A DNA stretch of 64,000 nt from Cyanobacteria bacterium REEB417 (GTDB lineage: Bacteria; Cyanobacteriota; Cyanobacteriia; PCC-6307; Cyanobiaceae), in contig JAGWVJ010000003.1 of assembly GCA_018970945.1 (NCBI GenBank), positions 1-64,000 of the forward strand, read 5' to 3'. Under the pieces are notes generated by a model, which did no database searches, was not told the origin of the DNA, and saw only the letters and a program-made list of their open reading frames with translations. Every line of letters begins with the position of its first letter. The first letter of the stretch is position 1. The position numbers and the translations under genes are program-made. This document shows positions 1 through 8,959 of this stretch, piece after piece.

Positions 1-112
1 GGAACAGCAGGAGCCCTGACCAGCCCACAAAAACGAAGCGGTCGCGCTTGAGCCAGTCATCGAGGACGTCGAACCATCCCCGTTGCGGCGCGCGCCCTAC
101 AGCGATCGTCAT
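1..112 (-). CDS. psbD: Photosystem II D2 protein, 5' end only (truncated by window edge)
   Basis: Reverse complement of 1-112 translates [37 protein letters not shown], the conserved D2 N-terminus; too short for the ORF track. Confidence 0.95.
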   Translation of the reverse strand, partial: MTIAVGRAPQRGWFDVLDDWLKRDRFVFVGWSGLLLF

Positions 113-293
113 GGGTAGAGCGAAACACCCGGCGATGGTACCAACGTTGAGCGGCGCTCCGTGGCCGTTTGCAACGGGCCGACATCCCTTGTTGGATCTG
201 GGTTTTAGGTATTTCTTCCGATTCTGGGTCTGACCTTCTGGCCGATCCTGAAGCGGCGGGCGGCAAGATGGCTTCCGTCTTCCTTTCTGTGCA

Positions 294-872
294 ATGGCCA
301 GCAGTGCCACGGCAGCCCAGCCACCTCAGCAGGGTTCGGATCAACAGGTTCTCGAGCAGCCGGTGCTCGGTTCACGTCGTTTGTCCAACGTGCTGGTGGC
401 CCTCGTGGTCAGCACCGGCGGCCTCGGCTTCCTGCTCACCAGCGCCTCGAGCCGGCTGGGTCTCGATCTGCTGCCGATCGGTCACCCGGCCGCGCTCGAA
501 TGGGTGCCACAGGGGCTGGTGATGGGCCTGTATGGCGTCGCAGCCCTGCTGTTGTCGTCCTACTTATGGTCTGTGATCGCCATTGACGTGGGTGCCGGTA
601 GCAACCGTTTTGACCTGGCCAGCGGCGAGGCCACCATCAGCCGGCGGGGGTTCCGCCGGAGCATCGATGTCAGCATTCCCCTTGCCCAGATCCAGGCCGT
701 CAAGGTGGAGGTGCGTGACGGTCTCAATCCGCGTCGGCGCCTGGCACTGCGGGTGCAGGGTCGCCGTGACATGCCCCTGACCCGGGTGGGGGAGCCCATG
801 CCCCTGGCTGAACTGGAACTCGGTGGAGCCCAGTTGGCACGGTTTCTGGGCGTTCCCCTTGAGGGTCTGTGA
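294..872 (+). CDS. ycf4: Photosystem I assembly protein Ycf4
   Basis: 192 aa, two TM segments, Ycf4-like C-terminus ([52 protein letters not shown]); divergent from psbD. Confidence 0.9.
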   Translation: MASSATAAQPPQQGSDQQVLEQPVLGSRRLSNVLVALVVSTGGLGFLLTSASSRLGLDLLPIGHPAALEWVPQGLVMGLYGVAALLLSSYLWSVIAIDVGAGSNRFDLASGEATISRRGFRRSIDVSIPLAQIQAVKVEVRDGLNPRRRLALRVQGRRDMPLTRVGEPMPLAELELGGAQLARFLGVPLEGL

Positions 873-1570
873 TGGCCCGCTGGTTGCTGGCCGTGGTGCT
901 GTTGCTGGCGCCGTTCGGTCTCTCGGCCTGCAGTGCCGAAGGTGGATCCAGACCCCAGGGGTGCGATGTTGCCGGCGTGGCCTGCCTGCAGGGCACGGCC
1001 CTGGTGGCCCTGGAGACCGGCAAGGGAACTGTGCGGATTCAGCTCGATGGTGCGGCGGCACCGCTCACAGCAGGCAACTTCGTCGATCTCGTCAACCGCG
1101 GCACCTACAACGGCACGGTGTTCCACCGGGTCGTCCGCGAGCCGGTGCCCTTTGTGGTGCAGGGGGGTGATCCCCAGACCGCCAATCCCAATGTGAGCCC
1201 CACCCAGTACGGCATGGGGAGCTATCTCGATCCGCTCAGTGGCCAAAGTCGTCTGATCCCGCTTGAGCTCAAGCTCACCAAGGAGGAGACCCCCCGCTAC
1301 GGCCAGCAGCTGACGGCTCCGGGCATCACGCGCCAGCTGGCCCTTGTGCACCAGCGTGGGGCGGTGGCGATGGCCCGCTCCAACGACCCCAACTCGGCCA
1401 GTGCCCAGTTCTACATCGCCCTTCAGGCCCTGCCCGAGCTCGACGGCCGCTATGCGGTCTTCGGCCGGGTGGTGCAGGGCATGGACGTGGTCGACCGCAT
1501 CCAGCAGGGCGACAAATTGGTCAAGGCCCGGGTGCTCGAAGGGGGCACCCTGGTGCAGGCACGGCCTTAG
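872..1570 (+). CDS. Cyclophilin-type peptidyl-prolyl cis-trans isomerase, lipoprotein/secreted signal
   Basis: [37 protein letters not shown]...VQGGDP...[26 protein letters not shown] lipobox-like N-terminus; alternative GTG start at 869. Confidence 0.9.
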   Translation: MARWLLAVVLLLAPFGLSACSAEGGSRPQGCDVAGVACLQGTALVALETGKGTVRIQLDGAAAPLTAGNFVDLVNRGTYNGTVFHRVVREPVPFVVQGGDPQTANPNVSPTQYGMGSYLDPLSGQSRLIPLELKLTKEETPRYGQQLTAPGITRQLALVHQRGAVAMARSNDPNSASAQFYIALQALPELDGRYAVFGRVVQGMDVVDRIQQGDKLVKARVLEGGTLVQARP

Positions 1571-2097
1571 GCCGGCACCCGCTTGTCAAGACGGGTGCTC
1601 TTGAGCAGCTCGGTGTTCACGCCCGAGGCCCGCTCCAGAGCCACCTTGCCGGTGCGAGCGATCTCGAGGATGCCGTAGGGCTCCATCAGACGTTCGAGCG
1701 CCACGAGTTTGCCGGGATCTCCCACCACCTCGAGGGTCAGGGCTTCGTCGGCCACATCGACCACCTTGGCCCTGAACACAGTTACCAGTTCAAGGATGGC
1801 GCTGCGCTGCTGGGCCGGCGCAGCCACCTTGAGCAGCATCAGCTCCCGCTCGACCGCCGGAATTGTCGACAGGTCGATCACGCCGAGCACGTTGACCAGC
1901 TTGTCAAGCTGTTTGGTCATCTGCTCGAGGGTGCGGTCATCGCCCTCGACCACCATGGTGAGCCGCGACATGCCGCCCTTTTCGGCGGGCCCCACTGCCA
2001 GGCTCTCGATGTTGAAGCCGCGGCGCGCGAAGAGTCCCGAGATGCGGCTGAGCGCGCCCGATTCGTCTTCAACCAGCACCGAGAGGGTGTGCTTCAT
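1567..2097 (-). CDS. ilvH: Acetolactate synthase small subunit
   Basis: [42 protein letters not shown] domain; internal Met at 2097 is the likely start. Confidence 0.95.
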   Translation of the reverse strand: MKHTLSVLVEDESGALSRISGLFARRGFNIESLAVGPAEKGGMSRLTMVVEGDDRTLEQMTKQLDKLVNVLGVIDLSTIPAVERELMLLKVAAPAQQRSAILELVTVFRAKVVDVADEALTLEVVGDPGKLVALERLMEPYGILEIARTGKVALERASGVNTELLKSTRLDKRVPA

Positions 2098-2125
2098 GGA
2101 GCAGACCGCCGCTGACCACAACAGA

Positions 2126-3061
2126 TCAACCAAAGGTACGCGTCAGCCAGTGCAGCAGCAGCTGATTGAACGGATCGGCCGCTTCGTCGTGGGGGCAGTG
2201 TCCGCAGCGGGGCAGCACGGCCAGCTCAGCGCGGGGCTGCAGGGCCAGGCACTGGTCCGACACCTCCAGGGGCACCAGGCGGTCGGCTGCGCCCCAGATC
2301 AGCAGCAGCGGTTGCTGCAGCCGGGGCAGCAGGGCGCGGGCGGTCGCCTGCCAGGGGCGCAGGGCCATGGCCGTGCTCATGGCCCGCAGGCTGCGCACCG
2401 CCGTGGGCCGCAGGGCGGGGCGGGCGATCAACCGGCGCAGTTGGTGATCGCCGAGCACGGGGCTGCAGTAGGCCAGCTGGATGCCCAGATCCAGCAGGGG
2501 TGAGCGGGCCAGCAGCGGCACGATCAGCTCGAGCGGCAACAGCCGGCACAGCAGTGTCACCAGGGCGCGCCACAGGCGGCGCAGCCATGGTGCGCGGCGG
2601 CCGGGCCGGCGGGGGGCACGCAGAAGGCTGGGGTCGGCCAGGGGGGCGGCCACCACGGCCCGCACCCAGCGCGGCGCGAACACCCCGCAGCTGAGTGCCA
2701 CCAGCCCGCCCAGCGAATGGCCCACCAGCACCACCGGCTGCTGCACCACCTGCGCTGCGAAGGCCTGCACCTGGCGTGCCCAGAGCCGGTTGTCGAGGGC
2801 GCGGCCCCGCCGCAGGCCCGGTTGGCTCGAGGCGCCGAACCCGATCAGATCGAGGCCATAGACACGCCAGCCGGCGGCGGCCAGCGGAGCCGCCGTGTGG
2901 CGCCAGTGGCCGCTGCTGGTGCCAAAGCCATGCAGCAGCAGCAGAGCCGGGGCGTTGGCCTCACCCAGCACCTGCCAGTGACACTGCAGGCCCTGCCACT
3001 GCCAGAACTGTGCCTCGCCCCATTGGGTTGAGGCGTCAGGCTGGGAGGCGCTGGAGTTCAC
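2126..3061 (-). CDS. Alpha/beta hydrolase
   Basis: [31 protein letters not shown] nucleophile elbow, C-terminal CGHCPHDE. Confidence 0.88.
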   Translation of the reverse strand: MNSSASQPDASTQWGEAQFWQWQGLQCHWQVLGEANAPALLLLHGFGTSSGHWRHTAAPLAAAGWRVYGLDLIGFGASSQPGLRRGRALDNRLWARQVQAFAAQVVQQPVVLVGHSLGGLVALSCGVFAPRWVRAVVAAPLADPSLLRAPRRPGRRAPWLRRLWRALVTLLCRLLPLELIVPLLARSPLLDLGIQLAYCSPVLGDHQLRRLIARPALRPTAVRSLRAMSTAMALRPWQATARALLPRLQQPLLLIWGAADRLVPLEVSDQCLALQPRAELAVLPRCGHCPHDEAADPFNQLLLHWLTRTFG

Positions 3062-3069
3062 CGGCGGCT

Positions 3070-4287
3070 GTGACGACAGGGGCGGCAGATCACTATTGCG
3101 AAGGGGCGGCTCGCCTGCGGCCGGGGAGCGGTTTCTTTCGCGCCGAGTCTCGCCCCGCCCGCGACCTGGGTGTGTTGCTGCTGGCTGACCTGGTGGCTGC
3201 GCGCCGCGAGGCGGCTGCCATTGCCGGCACCTCTGAACAAGCTGCTGAACCGCTCGCCGTGCTCGATGCCATGGCGGGGTGCGGCATCCGGGCCCTGCGC
3301 TTCGGCCTCGAGGTCATGCCGGCGGGCAGCGTGCTCTGGGTCAACGATGCCGACCCCGATCGGCTGCCGCTGCTGCAGGCCAACCTGGCCCCCCTAGCGG
3401 CCAGTGGACCCGGGCCGCAGATCACGGCCCAGACCGCTCAGCAGCTGTTGGCCGCCGCTGTGGTCGAACGCCGCCGCTTTGATCTGGTCGATCTTGATGC
3501 CTTCGGCTGCCCCAGCGACCTGGTGCCGCTGGCGCTCGAGGCGGTCAGGGTCGGCGGCCTGCTGTATGTGGCCAGCACCGATGGCCGTTCGCCCACCGGC
3601 CATGACCGTCGTGGTGCACTGCGTCAGCTGGGTGCGGCAGCCCGGGCCCACCCGGCCAGCTGGGAACTGGCCCTGCGCCTGCAGCTGGGGGTGATCGCCC
3701 GCGCCGCCTGGGCCCAGGGGCGCGGCATTCAACCGGTGCTCAGCTTCAGCGAGGGCCGCACCTTTCGTACGGCGGTGCGGCTGCAGGCGCGCCCTGCCGC
3801 TGCCGGGTTGCAACAGCTCGGCCTCCTGGCCCATTGCCATGGCTGCGGTGATCAGCAGGTGCAGCCGTTGCTGCAGCTGGGGCGCTGGACGCGCTGCCGC
3901 TGCCCGGGCGAGGAGCCTCCGCTGGCCATCAGTGGGCCGCTGTGGATCGGCCCGTTGCAGGACCCGGCCGTGCTGGCCCGCCTGCTGCAGCGGGCCGAGC
4001 AGCCGCCGGAGGCTGTGGCGGGGCCCTGGCTGGGCCAGCCGGGGCGCCGGCTGCTGCAGCGGCTGGTGGCCGATGCCGCCGATCTGCCCCGCTGCTGGCC
4101 GACCGGTGCGATCGCCCGCTGCCTGGGGGGCGGTCCGCCGCCCCTGATGGCATTGGTGCAGGCCCTGCGGCAGCTGGGCTACCGGGCTGCCGCCAGCGGC
4201 GTGATGCCCTCCCAGGTGCGCAGCGATGCCCCCTGGAGCGTCATCCTTGAGGTGGCCAGCGGGTTGGTCCAGGCCCAGGACTGCTAA
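3070..4287 (+). CDS. tRNA (guanine-N2)-dimethyltransferase, Trm1 family
   Basis: YCEGAARLRPGSGFFRAESRPARDLGVLLL, AVLDAMAGCGIRALRF, DLVDLDAFGCP, C-terminal HCHGCGD...RCRCPG zinc-ribbon-like cysteines; GTG start at 3070 fits better than the upstream ORF extension. Confidence 0.85.
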   Translation: MTTGAADHYCEGAARLRPGSGFFRAESRPARDLGVLLLADLVAARREAAAIAGTSEQAAEPLAVLDAMAGCGIRALRFGLEVMPAGSVLWVNDADPDRLPLLQANLAPLAASGPGPQITAQTAQQLLAAAVVERRRFDLVDLDAFGCPSDLVPLALEAVRVGGLLYVASTDGRSPTGHDRRGALRQLGAAARAHPASWELALRLQLGVIARAAWAQGRGIQPVLSFSEGRTFRTAVRLQARPAAAGLQQLGLLAHCHGCGDQQVQPLLQLGRWTRCRCPGEEPPLAISGPLWIGPLQDPAVLARLLQRAEQPPEAVAGPWLGQPGRRLLQRLVADAADLPRCWPTGAIARCLGGGPPPLMALVQALRQLGYRAAASGVMPSQVRSDAPWSVILEVASGLVQAQDC

Positions 4288-4318
4288 ATAGGTAGCCACC
4301 AACGACAAGTCCAGGTCC

Positions 4319-4417
4319 ATGGCCTCAGAAATCTTCGGCATTGCAGCTCTGTTCTGGGTGCTGATTCCCGTGGGTCTGGCCGGTGGGGCTTTGCTGCTGA
4401 AGCTGCTCAAGGACTGA
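4319..4417 (+). CDS. petM: Cytochrome b6f complex subunit 7 (PetM)
   Basis: 32 aa: [32 protein letters not shown], a single-TM PetM sequence; below the ORF-track cutoff. Confidence 0.88.
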   Translation: MASEIFGIAALFWVLIPVGLAGGALLLKLLKD

Positions 4418-4474
4418 GGCCCACGCGCCGGGCGGGCGGACCCCTAGGCTCAGGCCGCTTGTGAAACGGTCGGC

Positions 4475-5437
4475 ATGCAGCTCCTGGTCGTCGGTGGCAC
4501 CGGAACCCTCGGCCGGCAGATCGTGCGCAGGGCCCTTGACCAGGGACACCAGGTCCGCTGCATGGTGCGCACCCCACGCAAGGCCGCCTTTCTGACCGAA
4601 TGGGGCTGCGAGCTCACCCGAGGCGATCTGCTTGAGCCCGCCAGCCTCGACTATGCACTGGAGGGCCAGGAGGCCCTCATCGATGCCGCCACGGCCCGTG
4701 CCACCGAGCCGGGCAGCGCCTACGCCATCGACTGGACGGGCAAGCAGAACCTGTTTGCCGCCGCTCGCCGCGCCCAGGTGAGGCGCGTGGTCTTTCTGTC
4801 ACTGCTGGCAGCGGCCCAGCATCCCGATGTGCCGTTGATGGAGATCAAGGCCTGCACCGAGCAATGGCTCGCTGCCTCCGATCTCGACTACACGATCCTG
4901 CAGGGCGTTGCCTTCATGCAGGGGTTGATCAGCCAGTTTGCGATTCCGGTGCTCGAGTCGCAGACCGTGTGGGTGAGCGGTTCACCCACGCCGCTGGCGT
5001 ACATGAACACCCAGGATGTGGCCCGGTTTGCTGTGGCTGCCCTGGAGCGCCCCGAGACCGTGCGCCGCAGTTTTGCGGTGGTGGGCCCGCGTGCCTGGAC
5101 CACCGGCGAGATCACCCAGCTCTGTGAGCGGCTCAGCGGCAAGGAAGGCCGAGTGGTGCGGGTGCCGCCCGTTCTGCTCAAGGCCATGCAGGCGGTGGCC
5201 AGTTTCTTTGAACCGACGGTCAACATCGCCGAGCGGCTGGCTTTCGCTGAGGTCACCGGTGGCGGCGCCGCCCTCAACGCGCCGATGGACGAGACCTACG
5301 CGGCCTTTGGTCTCGACCCTGCCGAGACCACCGATCTCGAGTCGTACCTCAGGGAGTACTACGACACAATTCTCAAACGCCTTCGGGAGATGGAGGCCGA
5401 TCTCGACAAGGACGCGAAGAAGAAGCTGCCGTTCTGA
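4475..5437 (+). CDS. ycf39: NAD(P)-binding protein Ycf39 (PSII assembly, HCF244 homolog)
   Basis: MQLLVVGGTGTLGRQIVRRALDQGHQVRCMVRTPRKAAFLTEWGCELTRGDLL; atypical SDR with Ycf39-like C-terminus. Confidence 0.9.
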   Translation: MQLLVVGGTGTLGRQIVRRALDQGHQVRCMVRTPRKAAFLTEWGCELTRGDLLEPASLDYALEGQEALIDAATARATEPGSAYAIDWTGKQNLFAAARRAQVRRVVFLSLLAAAQHPDVPLMEIKACTEQWLAASDLDYTILQGVAFMQGLISQFAIPVLESQTVWVSGSPTPLAYMNTQDVARFAVAALERPETVRRSFAVVGPRAWTTGEITQLCERLSGKEGRVVRVPPVLLKAMQAVASFFEPTVNIAERLAFAEVTGGGAALNAPMDETYAAFGLDPAETTDLESYLREYYDTILKRLREMEADLDKDAKKKLPF

Positions 5438-5492
5438 GGCTTGCACCGCCAGTTCGTCTGTACTACAATAAGAGTCCCGACTGCTGCTGCCT

Positions 5493-5708
5493 GTGTCTGT
5501 TGCCCAGATCAAGAACCTGCAGCGGCGACTCGCCATCCTCGAGCAGGAGGCGACGGAGGAGGTGACCCGCGCCAGCGGCCACGAGCTGTGGCAGTCGCTC
5601 GGTTTCGATGCCCTCGACAGCATCGAAGATTCCGAACTCAGGGCACGGGCCAACTACTACTACGGTCAGCTGCAGACGGTGCGCGAGCTCAAGGCCTCGA
5701 TCGGCTGA
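5493..5708 (+). CDS. Small conserved-type hypothetical protein (71 aa)
   Basis: MSVAQIKNLQRRLAILEQEATEEVTRASGHELWQSLGFDALDSIEDSELRARANYYYGQLQTVRELKASIG; TACAAT -10-like box just upstream. Confidence 0.65.
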   Translation: MSVAQIKNLQRRLAILEQEATEEVTRASGHELWQSLGFDALDSIEDSELRARANYYYGQLQTVRELKASIG

Positions 5709-5790
5709 TGGCCACCGGCACACGTAGCCGACATCACGCTTCTTGTACCAATGCCGGCTGGGCACGGAAGTTGCCATAGCCTCCGTGCCC

Positions 5791-6087
5791 ATGGGTAGCC
5801 CGATCAGCAAGGAGCTTTTTCTGCAGCGCGCCGAAGCGCGGTTCGGAGCGTTGTACGACTACAGCGAGATCCTTTACAAGAGCTTCAAGACACCGATCAA
5901 GATCCGCTGCACCGAACACCCGGTCAAGCTGATCACGATCACCCCCGAAAAGCACCTTCAGACCACCGGTGGCTGCAAGTTCTGTCTACGCGCCATGCGG
6001 ATCAACGCCCTGGAGCGCGAGCTCAACCGTCCCCCCTACGGCGACGAGCGGGAAGCCCCCCTACCCACCCCCGCCACCCTGGCCTGA
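5791..6087 (+). CDS. Small DUF723-like zinc-ribbon protein
   Basis: MGSPISKELFLQRAEARFGALYDYSEILYKSFKTPIKIRCTEHPVKLITITPEKHLQTTGGCKFCLR resembles the (F..A...G..YDYS...Y.....I.I.C..H......P..HL...GC..C) repeat; start ambiguous (5743 or 5791). Confidence 0.65.
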   Translation: MGSPISKELFLQRAEARFGALYDYSEILYKSFKTPIKIRCTEHPVKLITITPEKHLQTTGGCKFCLRAMRINALERELNRPPYGDEREAPLPTPATLA

Positions 6088-6735
6088 TTTTCCGCAGCCG
6101 GCCCGGCCACCCCGGCCCGGCGTATGCGGCAGCCGCTGCAGGCGCGCAAGCTCCTCTGCGTCAGCCTCGCGCCAGCAGCCCGCCTGCAGGCCCGCCCAGG
6201 TCAGGGGGGGCTGGCCGTCATTGAGGTTGATTGCCATGCGGATCAGCCGCAGGGTCGGCAACCCGACGGCGGCGGTCATGCGCCGCACCTGACGGTTGCG
6301 GCCCTCGCGCAGGTCGATTGCGATCCAGCTGGTGGGGATCTGGTGGCGCTGGCGAATCGGCGGGTTGCGCTCGGTGATCCCGGCATGGGTGATGGCGTCG
6401 TCGTCAAGAACCTGGACACGGGCCGGCAGGGTGATCCGCCCCTGGATCACCACCCCCTGGCCGAGCTGTTGCAACGCCTCGGGGCACGCCGAGGCCTCGC
6501 CCTCGACCTGCACCCAGTAGGTGCGCCAGTGGCCGAATGCCGGATCGGTGAGCCGCTGTTGCAACCTCCCATCGGAGGTGAGCAGCAACAGCCCTTCGCT
6601 GTCGGCGTCGAGCCGTCCCGCGGCATAGACCCGCGGTACCGCGATGTACTCGGCCAGGGTTTGCCAGCGGCTGCCAGTCTCGGGTGTGAACTGGCTCAGC
6701 ACCCCGTAGGGCTTGTGAAACAGCAGACTCGTCAC
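6061..6735 (-). CDS. RNA pseudouridine synthase, RsuA/RluE-like
   Basis: LLFHKPYGVLSQFTPETG, AAGRLDADSEGLLLLTSDGRLQQRLTDP, EGRNRQVRRMTAAVGLPTLRLIRMAI. Confidence 0.9.
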   Translation of the reverse strand: MTSLLFHKPYGVLSQFTPETGSRWQTLAEYIAVPRVYAAGRLDADSEGLLLLTSDGRLQQRLTDPAFGHWRTYWVQVEGEASACPEALQQLGQGVVIQGRITLPARVQVLDDDAITHAGITERNPPIRQRHQIPTSWIAIDLREGRNRQVRRMTAAVGLPTLRLIRMAINLNDGQPPLTWAGLQAGCWREADAEELARLQRLPHTPGRGGRAGCGKSGQGGGGG

Positions 6736-6791
6736 GGGCGCCGACCCTTAAGCTGACTTGACGATGTCATCAGGTTCAGGCACACGGCCGC

Positions 6792-7061
6792 ATGATCGAA
6801 ACCTCCGGTGTGATCGAAAAGGAGCAGGGCAACGGGTTTTACCTTGTGACCCTCGAGCAGCCGGCTGGTCACCAGTGCCTCTGCCGTGCAGCCGGCAAGC
6901 TCACCAAGTTCCGCATCAAGCTGCTGGCAGGCGACAAGGTGCTGGTCGAGATCAGCCCCTATGACCTCACCCGCGGCCGCATCACGTACCGCGAGCGTAA
7001 CGCCGGAGCCGCCGGGCCCAGGCCCGGCGGCAACCGCCCGGGTGGCCCCAGGCGCCGCTGA
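6792..7061 (+). CDS. infA: Translation initiation factor IF-1
   Basis: MIETSGVIEKEQGNGFYLVTLEQPAGHQCLCRAAGKLTKFRIKLLAGDKVLVEISPYDLTRGRITYRER (S1-like OB fold). Confidence 0.92.
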   Translation: MIETSGVIEKEQGNGFYLVTLEQPAGHQCLCRAAGKLTKFRIKLLAGDKVLVEISPYDLTRGRITYRERNAGAAGPRPGGNRPGGPRRR

Positions 7062-7077
7062 GTCGAGGACCTTCTGG

Positions 7078-8442
7078 TCAGGCGGGAACGCCGACCAGGG
7101 CCTCGATCGCCGCTTTGAAGGTGCTGCGCTGCTTGACGCCGCGGAAGGTCTCCTTGAGCTCCTTGTTGAAGAACAGCTGCACCGTGGGGGTGCCGGTGAC
7201 ACCAGCCTGCACGGCGATCTCCTGATCGGCCTCGATGTCGATCTCGACCCCCTGGGCAGCCCCGCCCAGGTCTTCGAGCACCCGTTTCAACTGGGGCTTG
7301 AGCACGTGGCAGGGGCCGCAGGTGGGTGAGGTGTAGACGACCAGCAGGGGCTTGGGACTGTCGTGATACAGCTTGCGCAGGGCATAGCTGCCTTTCTGCC
7401 AGAGGGCATCGGGGTCAAAGTTGGCCTCGTCGCTTTCAGCGGTGCGGGTCGGTTCGCCGACCTCCCGGGGATCGACGGTTTCACGGCTCACGGCGACCGC
7501 CAATTGATGGTGGCTGAGCCAGCGCTCGGCCGCCAGGGCCGCCTGGCAGCCGCTACCGGCGGCCGTGATGCCCTGGCGCCATTCGGCGTCGGCGACGTCA
7601 CCGGCCGCAAACACCCCCTCCCTGCTGGTTTCGGGCCGGCCCGGCAGGGTCACCAGATAGCCCTTGCCATCAAGATCGAGCTGTCCGGCCACCAGACGGG
7701 TGTTGGGGGTGTGCCCGATGGCATAGAAGAGGCCCTTGACCTCAAGTGTTTCGGTGGCGCCGTTGACGCTGTCACGAAGCGCGATGGCTTCCAGCCAGTC
7801 GCCGCCACTGGCATCGGCGACCTGGCGGTTCCAGTGCACGGTGATGTTGGGGTTGGCCAGCACCCTGTCGGCCATGGCGGCGCTGGCGCGCAGCGTGCCC
7901 GTTCGCACGATCAGGTGCACGTGGCTTCCGTATTTGGTGAGGTAGACCGCTTCTTCGCAGGCCGAGTCTCCGCCGCCGACGACCGCCACGGGGGCGCCGC
8001 GAAACTGGGGTGTGGCGCCATCGCAGATGGCGCAGGCGCTGATCCCCTGGCTCCAGAAGCGGGCTTCGTTGGGCAGGCCCAACCGGTTGGCGCTGGCCCC
8101 GGTCGCCAGGATCACGGCCTGGGTTTCGATCACCTGGGCCTCAGCGGTGATCCGATAGGGCCGCTGTGTCAGATCGATCGCGTCGGCGTCGGCTTCGATC
8201 AGGCGGGTGCCCCAGCGCAGCGCCTGGGCCTTCATGCGGTCCATCAGGTCAGGACCGAGGATGCCGTCAGGAAAGCCCGGGAAGTTCTCGACGTGGGTGG
8301 TGGTCATCAGCTGACCACCGGGGATGCCCCCGTCCTGGAAGCCGGTGATCAGCAGGGGGCTCAGGTTGGCCCGTGCCGCATAGATGGCAGCGGTGTAGCC
8401 GGCAGGCCCCGACCCCACGATCACCACGTTTTCGACACCCAT
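7078..8442 (-). CDS. NADPH-thioredoxin reductase fused to C-terminal thioredoxin domain (NTRC)
   Basis: GSGPAGYTAAIYAARANLSPLLITG, CAICDG redox motif, then YTSPTCGPCHVLKPQLKRVLEDL thioredoxin domain. Confidence 0.93.
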   Translation of the reverse strand: MGVENVVIVGSGPAGYTAAIYAARANLSPLLITGFQDGGIPGGQLMTTTHVENFPGFPDGILGPDLMDRMKAQALRWGTRLIEADADAIDLTQRPYRITAEAQVIETQAVILATGASANRLGLPNEARFWSQGISACAICDGATPQFRGAPVAVVGGGDSACEEAVYLTKYGSHVHLIVRTGTLRASAAMADRVLANPNITVHWNRQVADASGGDWLEAIALRDSVNGATETLEVKGLFYAIGHTPNTRLVAGQLDLDGKGYLVTLPGRPETSREGVFAAGDVADAEWRQGITAAGSGCQAALAAERWLSHHQLAVAVSRETVDPREVGEPTRTAESDEANFDPDALWQKGSYALRKLYHDSPKPLLVVYTSPTCGPCHVLKPQLKRVLEDLGGAAQGVEIDIEADQEIAVQAGVTGTPTVQLFFNKELKETFRGVKQRSTFKAAIEALVGVPA

Positions 8443-8622
8443 GGCCCTGCTTAAGCGGAATGACTACGACTTAAATGTATCGAATCGTGGCGGGGCCTGG
8501 GGTCTTGATAGCCCCTCGCGGCCGTCGCCGGGCGAGCAAGGCTCAGGCCCGGCGGCCTCGGCCAGGGACTTGCATGGTCTACAGATTTGTTTTAGATTTG
8601 CGGCGTCTTTTTGGTTCCAGGG

Positions 8623-8871
8623 TCAGATCTCAAGCAGTCCATCGGTTTCGGGGCTGTTGCAGCTGCTGAACAGCCTGTTCAGGTCGGCCGGCACCATCAG
8701 CACGCTGGTGGCCAACAGATCGGGATGCTCCTCCAGGCAGAGCAGCCATTCACGAAATTCCTCGTTCAGGGCGTAGCTCTCCTCGTAGTGTTCGAGGGCA
8801 TCGAGTGTTGCGCCACGGGCCAGTGCCCAGCTCACGGCGACCGTTAGTCGGCGCTCGATTGCTGCGTCCAT
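8623..8871 (-). CDS. Hypothetical small protein (82 aa)
   Basis: Complete ORF in a gap with no competing gene: MDAAIERRLTVAVSWALARGATLDALEHYEESYALNEEFREWLL... Confidence 0.5.
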   Translation of the reverse strand: MDAAIERRLTVAVSWALARGATLDALEHYEESYALNEEFREWLLCLEEHPDLLATSVLMVPADLNRLFSSCNSPETDGLLEI

Positions 8872-8959
8872 GATTCACCGTCCCCAGGTGGTCGGACCAC
8901 GCTGGCTGGTGGCGGGCCGATCGGCGGTGTTGGTTGACACAACGTCGCAGATTGCCTGC

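Noticed and set aside
2695-3069. N-terminal extension of the Trm1 ORF
   Set aside because: Overlaps the alpha/beta hydrolase on the other strand and is Pro/Arg-rich; conserved homology begins near GTG 3070
7363-8454. 363-aa + strand ORF opposite NTRC
   Set aside because: Antisense artefact; the minus strand encodes the conserved NTRC
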